DNA of 64,000 nt from Yarrowia lipolytica (lineage: Eukaryota; Ascomycota; Dipodascomycetes; Dipodascales), in contig NC_090773.1 in NCBI RefSeq assembly GCF_001761485.1, forward strand, positions 744,001-808,000, written 5' to 3'. A program made the translations under genes and the position numbers. Positions within the stretch are counted from its first letter, which is position 1; every line of letters starts with the position of its first letter. Shown here piece by piece: positions 1 through 10,914 of the stretch. Below the pieces are notes generated by a model, which saw only the letters and a list, made by a program, of their open reading frames with translations, was not told where the DNA came from and did not search any database.

Positions 1-102
1 AATAAAATAAAATAAATAAATAAAATAAAATAAAATTAAAATAAAATAAAAATAAAATAAAATAAAATAAAATAAAATAAAATAAAATAAAATAAAATAA
101 AG
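1..102. repeat. (AAAAT)n microsatellite
   Basis: A run of AAAAT/AAAT units fills the first 102 bases with a few irregular units. It begins at the window edge, so its true length is unknown. Confidence 0.9.
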
Positions 103-516
103 ATTCGGACCTGTGTTGACTCAAGGTGTTATGAGTACAATATACAAGTACAATGTACTCGAGTCTTGTACTCGGCGGGTTTTGCTGGTTCCCGTTTGAG
201 ACTTGGACATGTCCGGGTAGTGTGTGTCTCTTACTTGGAATAGTTGAAGAATAATGGCGCTGGGGTCGTTTCGGTATTCCTGAAAAGCTGTGGAGATGAA
301 AGATGTATCCTTCTATAGTGCTGACTCATATAATCATTTTTTTTCATAATAACATCCCATTCTGTTGAAATTCACGACTGGACTTGGACTTTTTTATAAT
401 TTTTATTATTTTTATTATTTTATTATTTTATATAATAACCCTAGGTAAAGTTTGTTAAGGATTAGTTGGGTTAGCTGGAATCAGTGGGGTGCTGATTCTG
501 GCAGTGGAAAACACCA
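103..516. other. intergenic DNA before the LINE fragment
   Basis: No gene seen. AT-rich, with a TACAAGTA motif at 143-150 and a TTTTTATTATT-type low-complexity stretch near 390-435. The right end is where similarity to the LINE tail begins. Confidence 0.6.
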
Positions 517-772
517 GAGACTGGAGTGGCGTTTTCCCGATGAACGAACAAAACACGGCGAAGCTATGTGGAACCAACATACAACACCCGAACTGAACCA
601 GGTTTTTTTTATGATTTTTTTACTGGAAATAGTACGTGCCAAAGTTGGACCAATGACACTAAACGGTGTTTAATTAGTAATATTTCCGTGTAAGCGTACA
701 ATTCATTTCAAAGGTTATTCTTTCCACAGCAAAGTTATAATTAAATGAATGTATATGCAGAAAAAAAAAAAA
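517..772 (+). mobile_element. 5'-truncated Ylli LINE tail
   Basis: This stretch matches the 3' untranslated end of the full LINE at about 21298-21546, from the shared GAGACTGGAGTGG to the ...GTATATGCAG that precedes the poly(A) at 761-772. It carries no part of ORF2, so it is a classic dead-on-arrival 5'-truncated insertion. A short CCAGAGA occurs both at the left junction (about 514-520) and just after the poly(A), and may be a target-site duplication. Differences from the full copy are mostly single-base length differences in short base runs. Confidence 0.88.
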
Positions 773-1079
773 CCAGAGATACAAGTGGTACCTTGGTAGA
801 ATCGCCAAAACTGTGTAATGATGTCGATATCAACTGCTACTTCTACCTTTCAGCTTTCTGATCGTCTCACTTGTTGAAATCAAGACAACTATCTACACAG
901 AGTTGTTGCACTGCCATACTATCATCTATATTAACATCTTATTATGCTTACACGCAGTTGAACCATGCAAATAAATAGTGTGGCCATGTTGAAAGGACAC
1001 ATCCCTGAGATAGTCCAGGATAGACCGGATAAACCGGAGAAACCGGAAGAGTCGGCGGAGCCGGGTTGCAAACCATGGT
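773..1079. other. intergenic, downstream of APT1
   Basis: No gene seen. It holds the 3' flank of the minus-strand adenine phosphoribosyltransferase gene. A repeated CCGGA-rich stretch (about 1025-1065, several GGATAAACCGGAGAAACC-like units) lies next to the stop codon. Confidence 0.5.
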
Positions 1080-1628
1080 CTACTCCTGACCACTAAGAAG
1101 AGTGTAGGCAGGAGCACACAGCTTATCTCTGCCCTTGAGGAAGAGCAGCTCGAGAATAAAGATGAACTCCAGTACCTCGCCCTTGAGCTTGGTTACCAGA
1201 TCTCCAGCGCAGGCAGCAGAGCCTCCAGTGGCAATGATATCGTCGACGACAATAACGGTCTGGCCGGGCTTGATGGCATCCTCCTGGATCTCAAACACGT
1301 CCTTGCCGTACTCCTTCTGGAACTCGGCATGGACGGTCTTGCCGGGCAGCTTTCCCTGCTTTCGAACCGGCACAAACGCAGCGCCAATGGCCAGGGCCAA
1401 GGTGGGGCCAAACAGAAAGCCTCGGGCGTCCAAGCCCACAATGACGTCGATTTTCTTGTCGCCAAACGTGTCCTTGATGTGCAGCTTGAAGGCGTCGATC
1501 AACTGCTGGAAAGACTTGGGGTCCTGAAAAATAGGCAGGATGTCCTCGAACACAATGCCCTTGGAGGGGAAATCCTGGTACTGGCGCAGCTTGGCCTTGA
1601 GCTCGGTCTGGAGGGTCTGGAGAGACAT
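1080..1628 (-). CDS. APT1: adenine phosphoribosyltransferase
   Basis: Purine salvage enzyme that joins adenine to PRPP to give AMP, in the cytosol. The 182-residue product has the family's usual length (about 180). It shows the type I PRTase fold landmarks: the [10 protein letters not shown] loop (65-74), the flexible-loop EFQKEYGKD (102-110) and the PRPP-binding [13 protein letters not shown] (125-137). The same frame stays open upstream to an ATG at 1721, which would add 31 residues rich in Ser and His. I chose the inner ATG at 1628 because [10 protein letters not shown] matches the normal start of the family and the extension has no family counterpart. The 31-residue extension could still be an alternative N terminus. 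A TATA-like element is present upstream (near 1688). Confidence 0.95.
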   Translation of the reverse strand: MSLQTLQTELKAKLRQYQDFPSKGIVFEDILPIFQDPKSFQQLIDAFKLHIKDTFGDKKIDVIVGLDARGFLFGPTLALAIGAAFVPVRKQGKLPGKTVHAEFQKEYGKDVFEIQEDAIKPGQTVIVVDDIIATGGSAACAGDLVTKLKGEVLEFIFILELLFLKGRDKLCAPAYTLLSGQE

Positions 1629-3132
1629 TGGGTGATGGAGTGGGGAAGAAGATGACGAGATCAACGACACTCCAAACTCTCCAGAGTGGGTATATGCACC
1701 TGAATGCACGTGTTGGGACATGGCACGGGAGTGGACGGGGGCGCTTGGGGAGTGCCTGGGCCCCGTTGGCGGTGATTGGGGCGTACTTGAAGGTCAATTG
1801 CAACGAATAAACCCATCTCCAGCTCTTTCCAAGTCTCTACGACGAGTTTCAGAGACGTTGGTAGACGTAGTTGGCACCCCAAGTATATAGAGTAAAGTAT
1901 ACACGGATCTATAAGTAACGCGGGTTCAACACCCGGTTGTGTCGATTGTAATTGCTGATTTAAACACCCAGAGATTCGTCGCAAAAAGTCACGTGACTTC
2001 ACCGCCTTGATTATGTGCATTGGGCTCTTACTTCTTGTGTGTGTATAAGTTTCTAGTTGTAGTAGTGATAAAAACGTGATTCTTACTAAGCTGGCATACT
2101 CTCCGCAGTGTAAGCAGAGAATGTTGGTTTTTCCATGATCAACTGTTCAATACTGGCAACCGGATGGTCTTGTGGAGACTTTTCAGCAAAATACATCTCC
2201 TTCTCCCCCCCCCCCCAATGAGGGAGGTATAGCAGTATACCCGATCAGGAAGGTGTATCCAATAGATAACCTGGAAGGTATGTTTCAGATATGATGAGGG
2301 ATATTCCCGTGAATATCAATTCGGAGTCCGGCCAGGAGCCAGGAGTCGGTTTTACAGAGTTCCAGTAGTATGTACTACTTTGCAATACTGGAGTATGAGA
2401 GAGAAAGCCTGTAGATGTGTCCCGTTTGGCCCGGTAGAAGCGTCGCTTACTTCGTGTAGGAGCAGCTTGATTTGATGGGGGAGTCCATTGACTTGACGGA
2501 GGAGCCGATTGACCTGGCAGAAAAGCATTTGACTTGATGGAAAACTTCTACATTGTTTTCACACTTCAGAAACCAGTTTCCCTTTGCCGGTGCAATGTAC
2601 ATAGACTCGGAAGTACCCTTGGGGTTATCAACATGACTTTGGTGGTAGTTATAAGAGAGTCTAGGGTCGGCTGAAATGTTATCTTGGGCTTTCAATGCAA
2701 AACCAACACATTCACCAAATGGTTCTATCTGATTCTGTCTTCAGTTGTTGGACTTGTTCTCAGCGATGAGCAGCATCTCTACATGTTCTACTATTAGGAG
2801 GATATTTCAAAGAGGAAGCTCTAATCAGTAGGAGACTTCAAAGGACCAATTCAAAGCCTCTTTATTATCGATTCAACAAGTCTTGATATCAACTAGTCCA
2901 GTTGTTACTGTTCTTTCTGGGACTTTGTTCTCTGTCAGTCATACTATCAGACATTGTTCGCCAGTCGTTCTGACAACCAAGAGTCGACGCAGAGCACCAT
3001 ACACTTCATTTTCGGCTATGGTAACACTTCTCGAATGATTGTCTACAAATCTCCCTACTGCTACCGATACCTACGTACCCTGGAGTACACTTGAACACAA
3101 TAAATTAACAATAGACACCAATCGATATGGGT
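1629..3132. other. intergenic between APT1 and the permease gene
   Basis: Holds the promoter of APT1 (right of 1628) and the 3' flank of the permease gene (left of 3133). A TATATA-like element lies near 1884-1890, a CACGTGA box at 1991-1997 and a C-run near 2203-2216. Short TTGACTTGA-type direct repeats lie at about 2465-2545. Small open frames here have no recognisable content. Confidence 0.5.
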
Positions 3133-4635
3133 CTAAAAAGCATAGCGGAAATGCTTGTTCTGTCTGTCGGTGAGATCGGCCGTCTGCAGCTCGTGGAGCT
3201 CGGCTTCGGTGATGTCGCCTCCATACAACTGGTCTCGTCGTCTGTTCTCTCTGACGTTGACAAACCAGATGAGCATGGTGATGCCGATAGCCAGGCCGAA
3301 GAAGACGACAATGCAGATTTTGGCCGCAGTGTAGGCCGGGGCGTCTTCAGCTCGGAACGTCTGGGGTCCCAGGAGGTTGCCGAGGCAGTATCCGATCAGC
3401 AGAATGGCGTTGACACTGATTTTCTTGGTATGGCCGGCGGTGTTGGAGGCGACCAAAGACAGCACACAAATGAGACCAATGGGATACAGCATGACGAGAT
3501 AGAGGCCACAGAGTCCGGCTCCCTGGCTGTGTGGAAGGAAAGCGAGCAGGCAAGAAGCCACCAGGGCAATGGCCTGAGCGATGGTGGCGATCAGACATCT
3601 TCTCTCTGTTCTCTGGACAACCCATCCCAGGAAGATACAGCCAACAAACTCGACTCCTCCCTGGGGAGTTTGCATGAGCAGTGCTCGGGTGGGTCCTAGA
3701 CCAATGGTTTCAGACAGCAGGATGGTGGAAAAGTTGGTGAGACCTCCGTTGGGGATGTTATTGGAGACGGAGAAGAGAAAGTAGAGCCAGGTTCGGATGT
3801 CAGTGAGAGCCTCCCAAACCTGTTCTTTCTTGAACGTTTTGTTTTCAAAGCCCTGCTGGTTGGAGGCGATTCGTGCCAGCACCAGTTTTCGCTCTTCTTC
3901 GTTCAAAAACCACGCCTTGGAGGGGTCGTCGGGAATATGGAAGAAGATGACGATTCCCAGAGCCATGGTCAAGACTCCGGTGATGATAAAGAGCAGCTTC
4001 CAGCCGTGCATGGGCAGATGGTGGTTCTCGGTGAGTCCGTAGGCCACCAGGGAGCCGAGAATGAGACCGAGGCCGTTGGAAGCAAACCAGATGGACGTTC
4101 GCAGAAACTGCTCCTCTCGCTTGTACCACTGGGCGGTGAGAATGACAAACGCCGGGGTGACGGCGGACTCCAGGACGCCCAGAATCGTTCGCAGAGCGAT
4201 GAAGCCGCCAAACCGGGGCACCGCGTGGCAGCACAGAACCATGCCCCAGAGCACCACAAACACGGACAAAGTCTTGGCCATGGGGAACTTTTGCAGCATG
4301 AAGACGGCCGGGAACTCGAACGCAAGATAGCCAATGTAGAAGGCGGTTCCGGACCACGAGTAGTCGTCGCCCTTCATGCCGAGATCCTGGCGCATTCCCA
4401 TGACTGACGCCAGCGAGTTGGTGCTCTTGTCCATGAACTGGACCACGTAGATGAACATCATCAGCGGCATGAGACAGAGGTCGATTTTCCGGAGAATGCG
4501 GGTATTGGTGGCCTCGTCGATGATCTGGGTGTCCAGCATCACGCCGGGGGTCTTTTCGACCTCGGCATCCGAGTCCAGACTCGGTTTTCGAACGGAGTTT
4601 TTCTCCACATCGGAGGTGGATGGAGACAGGGACAT
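3133..4635 (-). CDS. MFS anion:cation symporter, allantoate permease (Dal5) type
   Basis: A 500-residue plasma-membrane transporter of the major facilitator superfamily. A hydrophilic N terminus (1-50) is followed by RKIDLCLMPLMMFIYVVQFMDKST (about 48-72), the standard opening of the allantoate/nicotinate/pantothenate permease family. About twelve hydrophobic segments follow, split by a polar loop around 240-280 (FLNEEERKLVLARI, the family's usual central loop). The tail is short and charged. Dal5/Tna1/Fen2 relatives move carboxylate anions such as allantoate, ureidosuccinate, nicotinate or pantothenate with protons; sequence alone does not tell which. The start is the only sensible ATG, about 70 bases downstream of a TATA box. 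GATAAG on its coding strand at about 4812-4817 would fit nitrogen-catabolite control, which is typical for DAL5-like genes but is inferred. Confidence 0.9.
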   Translation of the reverse strand: MSLSPSTSDVEKNSVRKPSLDSDAEVEKTPGVMLDTQIIDEATNTRILRKIDLCLMPLMMFIYVVQFMDKSTNSLASVMGMRQDLGMKGDDYSWSGTAFYIGYLAFEFPAVFMLQKFPMAKTLSVFVVLWGMVLCCHAVPRFGGFIALRTILGVLESAVTPAFVILTAQWYKREEQFLRTSIWFASNGLGLILGSLVAYGLTENHHLPMHGWKLLFIITGVLTMALGIVIFFHIPDDPSKAWFLNEEERKLVLARIASNQQGFENKTFKKEQVWEALTDIRTWLYFLFSVSNNIPNGGLTNFSTILLSETIGLGPTRALLMQTPQGGVEFVGCIFLGWVVQRTERRCLIATIAQAIALVASCLLAFLPHSQGAGLCGLYLVMLYPIGLICVLSLVASNTAGHTKKISVNAILLIGYCLGNLLGPQTFRAEDAPAYTAAKICIVVFFGLAIGITMLIWFVNVRENRRRDQLYGGDITEAELHELQTADLTDRQNKHFRYAF

Positions 4636-4830
4636 TTGGTGAAGGGCTTGAGCTGGAGATGAGTGATTGAGTGAATGAGCTCACCTTCCACCCTCCTCGC
4701 CCATGCTATATATGCACGACGGACATTTTGGGTCGTGCTACCTCCTCTCGAGCGGTCTCCGGCATGGATTGCCTGAAACGGTAATTCCATCGAATCATGT
4801 CTTGCTCCAGGGCTGCTATCTTATCTCCTG
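4636..4830 (-). promoter_or_regulatory. permease promoter: TATA box and GATA-factor site
   Basis: On the minus strand a TATATAG element (plus-strand 4707-4712) lies about 75 bases before the ATG. A GATAAGATAG sequence (about 4810-4820) lies further upstream. GATAAG is the binding core of fungal nitrogen-regulating GATA factors, and its regulatory role here is inferred. Confidence 0.45.
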
Positions 4831-6145
4831 GGTTTAATAGGTGTAGGGTTTGGAGCGGAGTATTTGGGGTAAATAGCGGGTCTTTAAAAGGCGCCAAGAC
4901 CAGTCGGCCCGGCGCCAAGACGCGCTAAGCCATTTATAGCGTGGTGTTTTTTCGTCACCGATCGCCCCATCACCGACCAGTCCTACCACCCAAAGTCGTT
5001 ATACGTCATTTTTCAACATGATAAAAATTAAAGGAAAAAACTGCCACTTTTTAGCGAAACCCTAATTCCGTCAACTGTAAATGCGCCGACTTTTAAACTT
5101 GCGCTCGCCAAACGAAATGATAGACCATAGATAGCCCAGTCCAATAGCAGACAGGAGCAGTGGACCAGAAGGATCGGGCTCGGACATCGGACTCGGACAT
5201 CATTGACCACGTGCCAGACGTCACGTGATGTACAAGACGACCTTTTGCACCAACACTAGTGTACAATCACACACACATCTTGCCTTGCTCACCCACTCCA
5301 GACAAACAGACCCTGAAAGGCTTGTGTAGGGCTGAGAGACAAGGGGTTTGTGGTCTGTGAGTAGTAGTAGTCGTTCAACTACTACTTGTAGCTGCTGTAC
5401 ATGACATAGCGCAACGGAACGTGGACTAAATAAGTTGTAATAAATATATGCATGTCTATAAAACGGTCTTTTTCCCCCCGTCCATGTCCACCATACCGAC
5501 CAGATACAATGGACTAATGTCTGTACCACGTACAAATGCCTCCGAATGACGCACCAGCAAACCCTCCAGCGTCCCCCGACTCGACCCTCATTCTTCAAAC
5601 CAACACTATCCGCGATACAGTTGCGCATCTGCACCGCCAGTCTCCATGAGTAATGTGGATGCGCATCGCTTGGGATATGAAAACCGTATTCGGACTCCAA
5701 GACGAAATGAAACCCAGTATATCCCGGGGAGGCCAGGCGGAGCCACAATGGCAACCTTGGGGTGAATTTTTTTTAATCTCTGTCGCACGGAGCGACTGCA
5801 AATCACTCAACTAGAGAGATGGACAAGACCAGAGCCACCACCATGAACATGGCTCCCGGACAGACCTCCCCCACTCGCCCAGAAACAACACACATTCAGC
5901 CCCCAGCACCTACTCCCGCATCAAACACGCACCATCTCCCATCCACCATCTCCGCCTCGCCCCCACAAAAGCTTATCGTCGTCGACGTAGTCAACCCACA
6001 GCTTATGCACAGGGTCTCGAGCGGTGGTGCATGTGTCAAGCCGACGCAATGTAGCTGTTTGGCTCAAAAGGTCCCGGGTCTACCCCTCTTCGAACAAAGG
6101 TTTTATCACGTGGCTCCACTCATGGTCTTGCTGTCTACCTCGCCA
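4831..6145. other. intergenic between permease promoter and TOK1 3' end
   Basis: No gene supported. It contains two CACGTG boxes at about 5209-5230 (one inside GTCACGTGATG), a TACTTGTA motif at 5393-5400 and a C/A-rich stretch 5860-5970. The right-hand end is the 3' flank of the potassium channel gene. Confidence 0.5.
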
Positions 6146-8575
6146 TCAACCCCTCTCAGCATCCTCCAGCGCCTTCTTCATCAACAGAGCAACAGCCTCG
6201 AGCGTATTGAGATACTTTTTGTTGAAAATCCGCACCTCTCGCACGGGGAACCGCAAAGGAGACAGGTCCGATAGCCAGTAGTGAGGCAGAATCTCGGAAA
6301 CATGCTTGTCCACGTGCTCACGGGCCTCGTGAAGCTTCTCCGGATCAGCAGTGGGTAGAGGGTTGTTCTTCGTATGGTGTTGGTCAGAGTCTTTGGCCTG
6401 TTTCTGCGGCTCCTGGAACTTGATTTCGGGCTCACGGCCGTCCGGATTCCTCAGGTTGTTCCGACTAGCGTTGATAATGTCCCCGACACTGTTGACACTG
6501 TTCATTCCGGGAGCGCTGGAGTTCTGCATGTTGGGCGGAATAGGCAGCCCCTCCTTCTCCATTGTTTCCTTGGCCTGCTCGTTCTGATCATCCTGCAGAA
6601 TCGAAGTGATGGAGCAAATCTCCTCCTCGATCTCCGAGTCGCCCTCGGTGTCGCCCTGCATGACCTTGTCGGCCCGTTCGTCCGGCGACATTTTCTTCTT
6701 TCTGAACGCCTCGGGGTTGCGCAGGTAAAGAAGACGAGAACACAGCTTGAGCATGCGCTTCCACTCGTCAAACGAGTACTTGTAATGAGGCTCGTTGACC
6801 TCTTTGTTGAAGGTGCGCTGTAGAGCCAGAGTCAGCTCCACAATCGTACTGCTGAGATCCTGCAGGTAATCTCCAGTGGGAAAGTTGTCCACGGGCTCCG
6901 GCACCTTGTCACATATACTGTCCGCGTCTGAAGATGTAGATCCGGGATTTTCTTTGTCGTTATCACCATTGTTATTGCCGTTATTGTCGTTGTCGTTGCC
7001 GTTGCCGTTGCCGTTGCCGCCGTTGGTATTCCTCCTGGTGTACTTGAAAAGAGACATGGCACGATGATGGAAGCCTGGGGGCGACTCCGAGTCACCATCC
7101 CCGGCCACTGCAGTGGCTGATGTGGCGTCATTCATGGCTTCCTGGCTTCTGGTGCTCACTCGAGGCAGCCCAAAGCCATGGAACTCCAACGCCCAGTCTC
7201 CCAGTCGATCAGACATCTCCATCACCTTGCGAATGATGGTATCGCCCATGGACGAAATGAGAATCGTCATCATGGGCACGGCTGCCATGGACCAGACAAT
7301 GAAGAAGGAGCGACCCACGGTAGAATTCGGAGCAGGATCTCCATAACCAATAGTCAACAGACACAGGCAGCAAAAGTAGATGCCGTCAAAGTAGGTCCAG
7401 TCCTCCTCCACAAGATAGAAGCACAGCGCCCCGAGGGTGAGAAAGCCCGCGAAGATGACTCCTGCAAAAAATAAGTGCAGCCATGTTCGGTAGCTCTCGG
7501 CCTTTTGGTGGAACTCGCGCATCTTGTCAAAGCCATCTCGCTCGTTGTACGTGCTGCTGCTGTCCTTGAGATTGCGCATTTCCTTCTTTCGGCTCCGCTC
7601 GGCGTAGTTCCAGGTGAGAGTCTCTGAGGAAGACGTCAGAATCATGCTTCGAATGGACGCGATGATAAGACCCAGCATGAGCGTACCAATTAGCGCAAAG
7701 GGGATCATGAGAGCCCGACTGACGACCCGCAGAGGATGCAGATCGCCCAGACCAATTGTCAGTAGAGACACCTGACACAAGTACAGAGCATCAGGGTAAC
7801 TGAGATCCATGAGGTACTGGAACAGACCTGCTCCCGAGGCGATCCAGACCACCAGCGCAATGTTCTGCAACATGAGACTTCGCTGGGCCTTGCTAAGATT
7901 GAAGGTGGCTCCGTAGTAGCCCTTGAGATGTCCGATTTCGTTGATGAACAGCAGCAACGAGGCCGCAAAGTAGCACGCGGCAGTCAGAACGGCATGCCAA
8001 TAGGATGACGTGAGTCCCAGCTCGTCGTTGAGCAGCACGTACTTGCAGATCATGGTCAGAGCCATGAGAATGACTCCAGCACTGAAGAACCCGCCTATAC
8101 TGAACACCTGGGAAAATGTGTAGTTGATTCTTCCGGCAAAGTTCATGAGCAGCGACAGGTTTGACATGACGCCCATGAGTAGTGACACCGCGTTCAGAGC
8201 GGTGACCCACGGCTTGTCGCCGATAGTGTCGTATTTGGTGCCTCCATTGTCCTTAGGGTAACTGTGGCTCGGGTAGTAAAGCCACGGTTCTGTGAGGGCA
8301 GCAATGGCGCACATGTTGGCCAGCGGGCCTATAGCAGCTGCAATCAGCGGAAACGACGACGAGATCATGTACCACGTGGCAAATCCAGACGAGCCCACAT
8401 TCAGGTCCAGGTTTCGCAGGTATCTGTATCCCTCCACGTCTTTGGCGTTGGTGACCTGGTGCAGCAGGTCTAGCTGGTCCTGGCGTGCCTTTTCGGGGTC
8501 CGCTCCGAGCGCCGTCAGTCCCACCCGGTCGTCGCGGCCCTTTTTGAACGACCTCGGCTTTTTCGGTAGTTCCAT
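6146..8575 (-). CDS. TOK1: outward-rectifier potassium channel, TOK1 type
   Basis: An 809-residue channel of the fungal TOK family, with eight membrane segments and two pore loops. It passes K+ outward across the plasma membrane when the membrane is depolarised. Both selectivity filters are visible: TIGLGD at 273-278 and TIGYGD at 408-413. Each is followed by a long hydrophobic helix, and about six hydrophobic segments precede or flank the first pore. A charged linker (about 320-360, AERSRKKEMRNLK) separates the two pore domains. The long cytosolic tail contains a low-complexity Asn/Gly/Asp stretch (about 510-545) encoded by imperfect GTTGCC/GTTATC-like triplets, then an acidic, variable region. 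Family members are about 690-800 residues, so the length fits. The gene lies alone, with its 5' end facing a 2-kb intergenic region. Confidence 0.95.
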   Translation of the reverse strand: MELPKKPRSFKKGRDDRVGLTALGADPEKARQDQLDLLHQVTNAKDVEGYRYLRNLDLNVGSSGFATWYMISSSFPLIAAAIGPLANMCAIAALTEPWLYYPSHSYPKDNGGTKYDTIGDKPWVTALNAVSLLMGVMSNLSLLMNFAGRINYTFSQVFSIGGFFSAGVILMALTMICKYVLLNDELGLTSSYWHAVLTAACYFAASLLLFINEIGHLKGYYGATFNLSKAQRSLMLQNIALVVWIASGAGLFQYLMDLSYPDALYLCQVSLLTIGLGDLHPLRVVSRALMIPFALIGTLMLGLIIASIRSMILTSSSETLTWNYAERSRKKEMRNLKDSSSTYNERDGFDKMREFHQKAESYRTWLHLFFAGVIFAGFLTLGALCFYLVEEDWTYFDGIYFCCLCLLTIGYGDPAPNSTVGRSFFIVWSMAAVPMMTILISSMGDTIIRKVMEMSDRLGDWALEFHGFGLPRVSTRSQEAMNDATSATAVAGDGDSESPPGFHHRAMSLFKYTRRNTNGGNGNGNGNDNDNNGNNNGDNDKENPGSTSSDADSICDKVPEPVDNFPTGDYLQDLSSTIVELTLALQRTFNKEVNEPHYKYSFDEWKRMLKLCSRLLYLRNPEAFRKKKMSPDERADKVMQGDTEGDSEIEEEICSITSILQDDQNEQAKETMEKEGLPIPPNMQNSSAPGMNSVNSVGDIINASRNNLRNPDGREPEIKFQEPQKQAKDSDQHHTKNNPLPTADPEKLHEAREHVDKHVSEILPHYWLSDLSPLRFPVREVRIFNKKYLNTLEAVALLMKKALEDAERG

Positions 8576-10713
8576 GAGCCGCCACTAGTGTCTTGAGTCT
8601 TGTGTGGTGGAAGTCGAATGCCAAGGCTTGGTGTTTGTGTCGTTAGCTAGCTGCTGAAGTATATGACGTGTCTGTGTAAGAGAGACAGCGTTTCGCAACG
8701 AGCAAGCGCGAATAGAGGCGATGGGTTGGTACCCTTGGAGGTGATGAGGCTTATGACCATGCTAAAATTATATTGTGCATGCAACGGCGAAATAAGCATG
8801 CAGAAGTTTATTGGCGTGGGGGGATGGGGAGTAGTTTTGGGGAAGATGCGGGTTAATTTTCGCAGATTTTTCTCTTAAAATCAATCCATCCCGCTAAAAT
8901 GTACTAATTTATCTTTTCATAATCCATTTTCGGACTACTAAAACCCCTCATATTGCCGTCCTCATTATTCCCGTTGTGAACCTAATCCAATGTTAGTGCA
9001 ATAGCGTGAGTTAGTACCGGATACTATAGTTAAAGGCGGAGTGCAAGACCGACGGGAGTTGGGTTTGTTGGTTCAGAACTGCGTGATATTTCCCGCGGGG
9101 TTTTTTTTCGGTTTTTTTCGGCCATTTTTGCCGCCATTTAGTGCCCCTCCACCTCCCGACGACAAGTTCCATAACATCGTACACGCCCCCTACCTCTCAA
9201 ACAGACAGGGTTCATAAGACAGGGTTTGTGGATAATAAACGGAGCAAATCACGAGGCTGAGCGAGGTTTTTTTGTATCTCGCTAGTAGAGCGACTTGTGG
9301 TGGACATATCTGGGCTAGTTCGACTCGTCAGTTGCCGTTTCACGGATACGATCTTGGCGTCTTGGCATGCGTGTATCAGATGGGAATCTCCGGGAACAAA
9401 TATCCTGCGCCACGCTGAGCGATTACTGTAAGAGCACGCATCAAAGTCTCTCTGGATTGCTCGGTTACATTGTGCAAGTGTCAAAGGAAGAGGAGTTTAT
9501 CCAACACGTGAACGGAGAGAAGAGGAGCACGCCTATAACCTGAGGAGATGTGATCAAAACCACGAATAGGACTCAGATTAGGGAGAGATGTGAGTACGAG
9601 TGTGTACAAGTACATACGGTACGAGTGGGAAGAGCATACAAGTATCGAGTTGGTGGTGGAGTAGAACCATTGTGGACTAGAGTCACTCACCAATATCACC
9701 AATATCACAGTCAATTACCAGATCTCCCCCTAAGCTGGTTCTATTCATTAGCTCTGGATAGTCTATGATCCGGCGGTGTCAGAAACCGTCTGAAGGAAGA
9801 AGCTGAAGGAACACTGGTTGGAAGAGACCTGTATCATATTGGAGAATACAGTTGTATCCTACCACACACATGGATCTCTTGTAAGTTGCATCATAGCTAC
9901 TGTATTGGTACAGTACCCACGGACTTTGGCAGTCATGTCGCCATACCCATGCCGACTATCAGTTACTAATAAACCTCTACTACTTGTAGTCTTTTAGATC
10001 TTCAGAACTAAGAGAAAATGTGTTAGTAGCTGAAGTATAGATGGAACCCGGTATCTATCTCAGAGTGGAATGGACTGACATCCCGGAAGATCCAACTCAG
10101 ACCATTTCAGATGTCGTTCAGACCATCAGGTACCCATTCAGGTGCAATTCAGACCAGCCACAGACCCTCAGATATCTCATCAGACTCTTCAACCTAACGC
10201 AGGAACCTTCAGGTACAGTACGAGCATCGTTAGCACCATTACCACGGCACAATGTCTCAATGTCGTATGTCTCACCGTATCACCACGTGGATCCACGTGC
10301 CCCGAGCACTCGTCAATATGGCTTGTCTCGAAAGTCTATCCACTCGGGAACTTGAAACAGTAGGATCTTCTGGTCTCCATTTAGTGTCGAAAATTATCTG
10401 AAATTAGTCAGGCACGTGTTGGCCTATCTCTCCGCAGAACCATGCAAGATTATGTAATGTCTGCAGTGTGAGTATGGGCATTGTATAGGTATGGTATGGG
10501 CACGAATCGTGGTCACGTGGTCACGTGATCCCCACCCCCCACTCTGTGCTGACTCGGCCATATATTCTGACTAAAAGCCATCCTGTCTGATGGTCCTATA
10601 ATATATCCCATCACCCCTCCACCCCACTGCACTGATTGGGCTTTAGCTTTAATTGCTGATTGAACGGTCATTCTTAGTCTCACTCTTACCCACATCATAT
10701 CCGCCAACACGAC
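8576..10713. other. 2.1-kb intergenic region (TOK1 promoter to AIM6-like promoter)
   Basis: Divergent upstream region with no supported gene. TACAAGTA occurs at 9605-9612 and 9637-9644 and TACTTGTA at 9981-9988. CACGTG boxes are clustered at about 10274-10292 and 10513-10530 (GGTCACGTGGTCACGTGATCC-like). A CAGA(T)-rich imperfect repeat of about 10-12 bases (CAGACCATCAGGTACC-like) runs from about 10100 to 10220. A small open frame across that repeat (10041-10355) looks incidental. Confidence 0.5.
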
Positions 10714-10720
10714 TATATAA
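10714..10720 (+). promoter_or_regulatory. TATA box of the AIM6-like gene
   Basis: TATATAA, about 195 bases before the chosen start codon. It is the only canonical TATA element in the immediate upstream region. Confidence 0.45.
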
Positions 10721-10914
10721 CGGGGCCGATCCGACCTGAAGACACCCGGATAAGTGAAACAATCGACCTAGACGGACGCCACAGTTGCACAGACACAAAC
10801 GGTCACCTAGACGACTCGACCCAAACAAACATTTAGACGCACTTGTCTGCTTCATACTCCAGCAGCACAACTCCAGCAGCACAGATACTACAGTTATTAT
10901 CACACTATCACATT

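Noticed and set aside
1629-1721. 31-residue N-terminal extension of APT1
   Set aside because: Not part of the family, rich in Ser/His, and the inner ATG gives the standard length.
3127-3699. 190-codon plus-strand frame opposite the permease gene
   Set aside because: Antisense shadow of a membrane protein gene; hydrophilic low-information translation.
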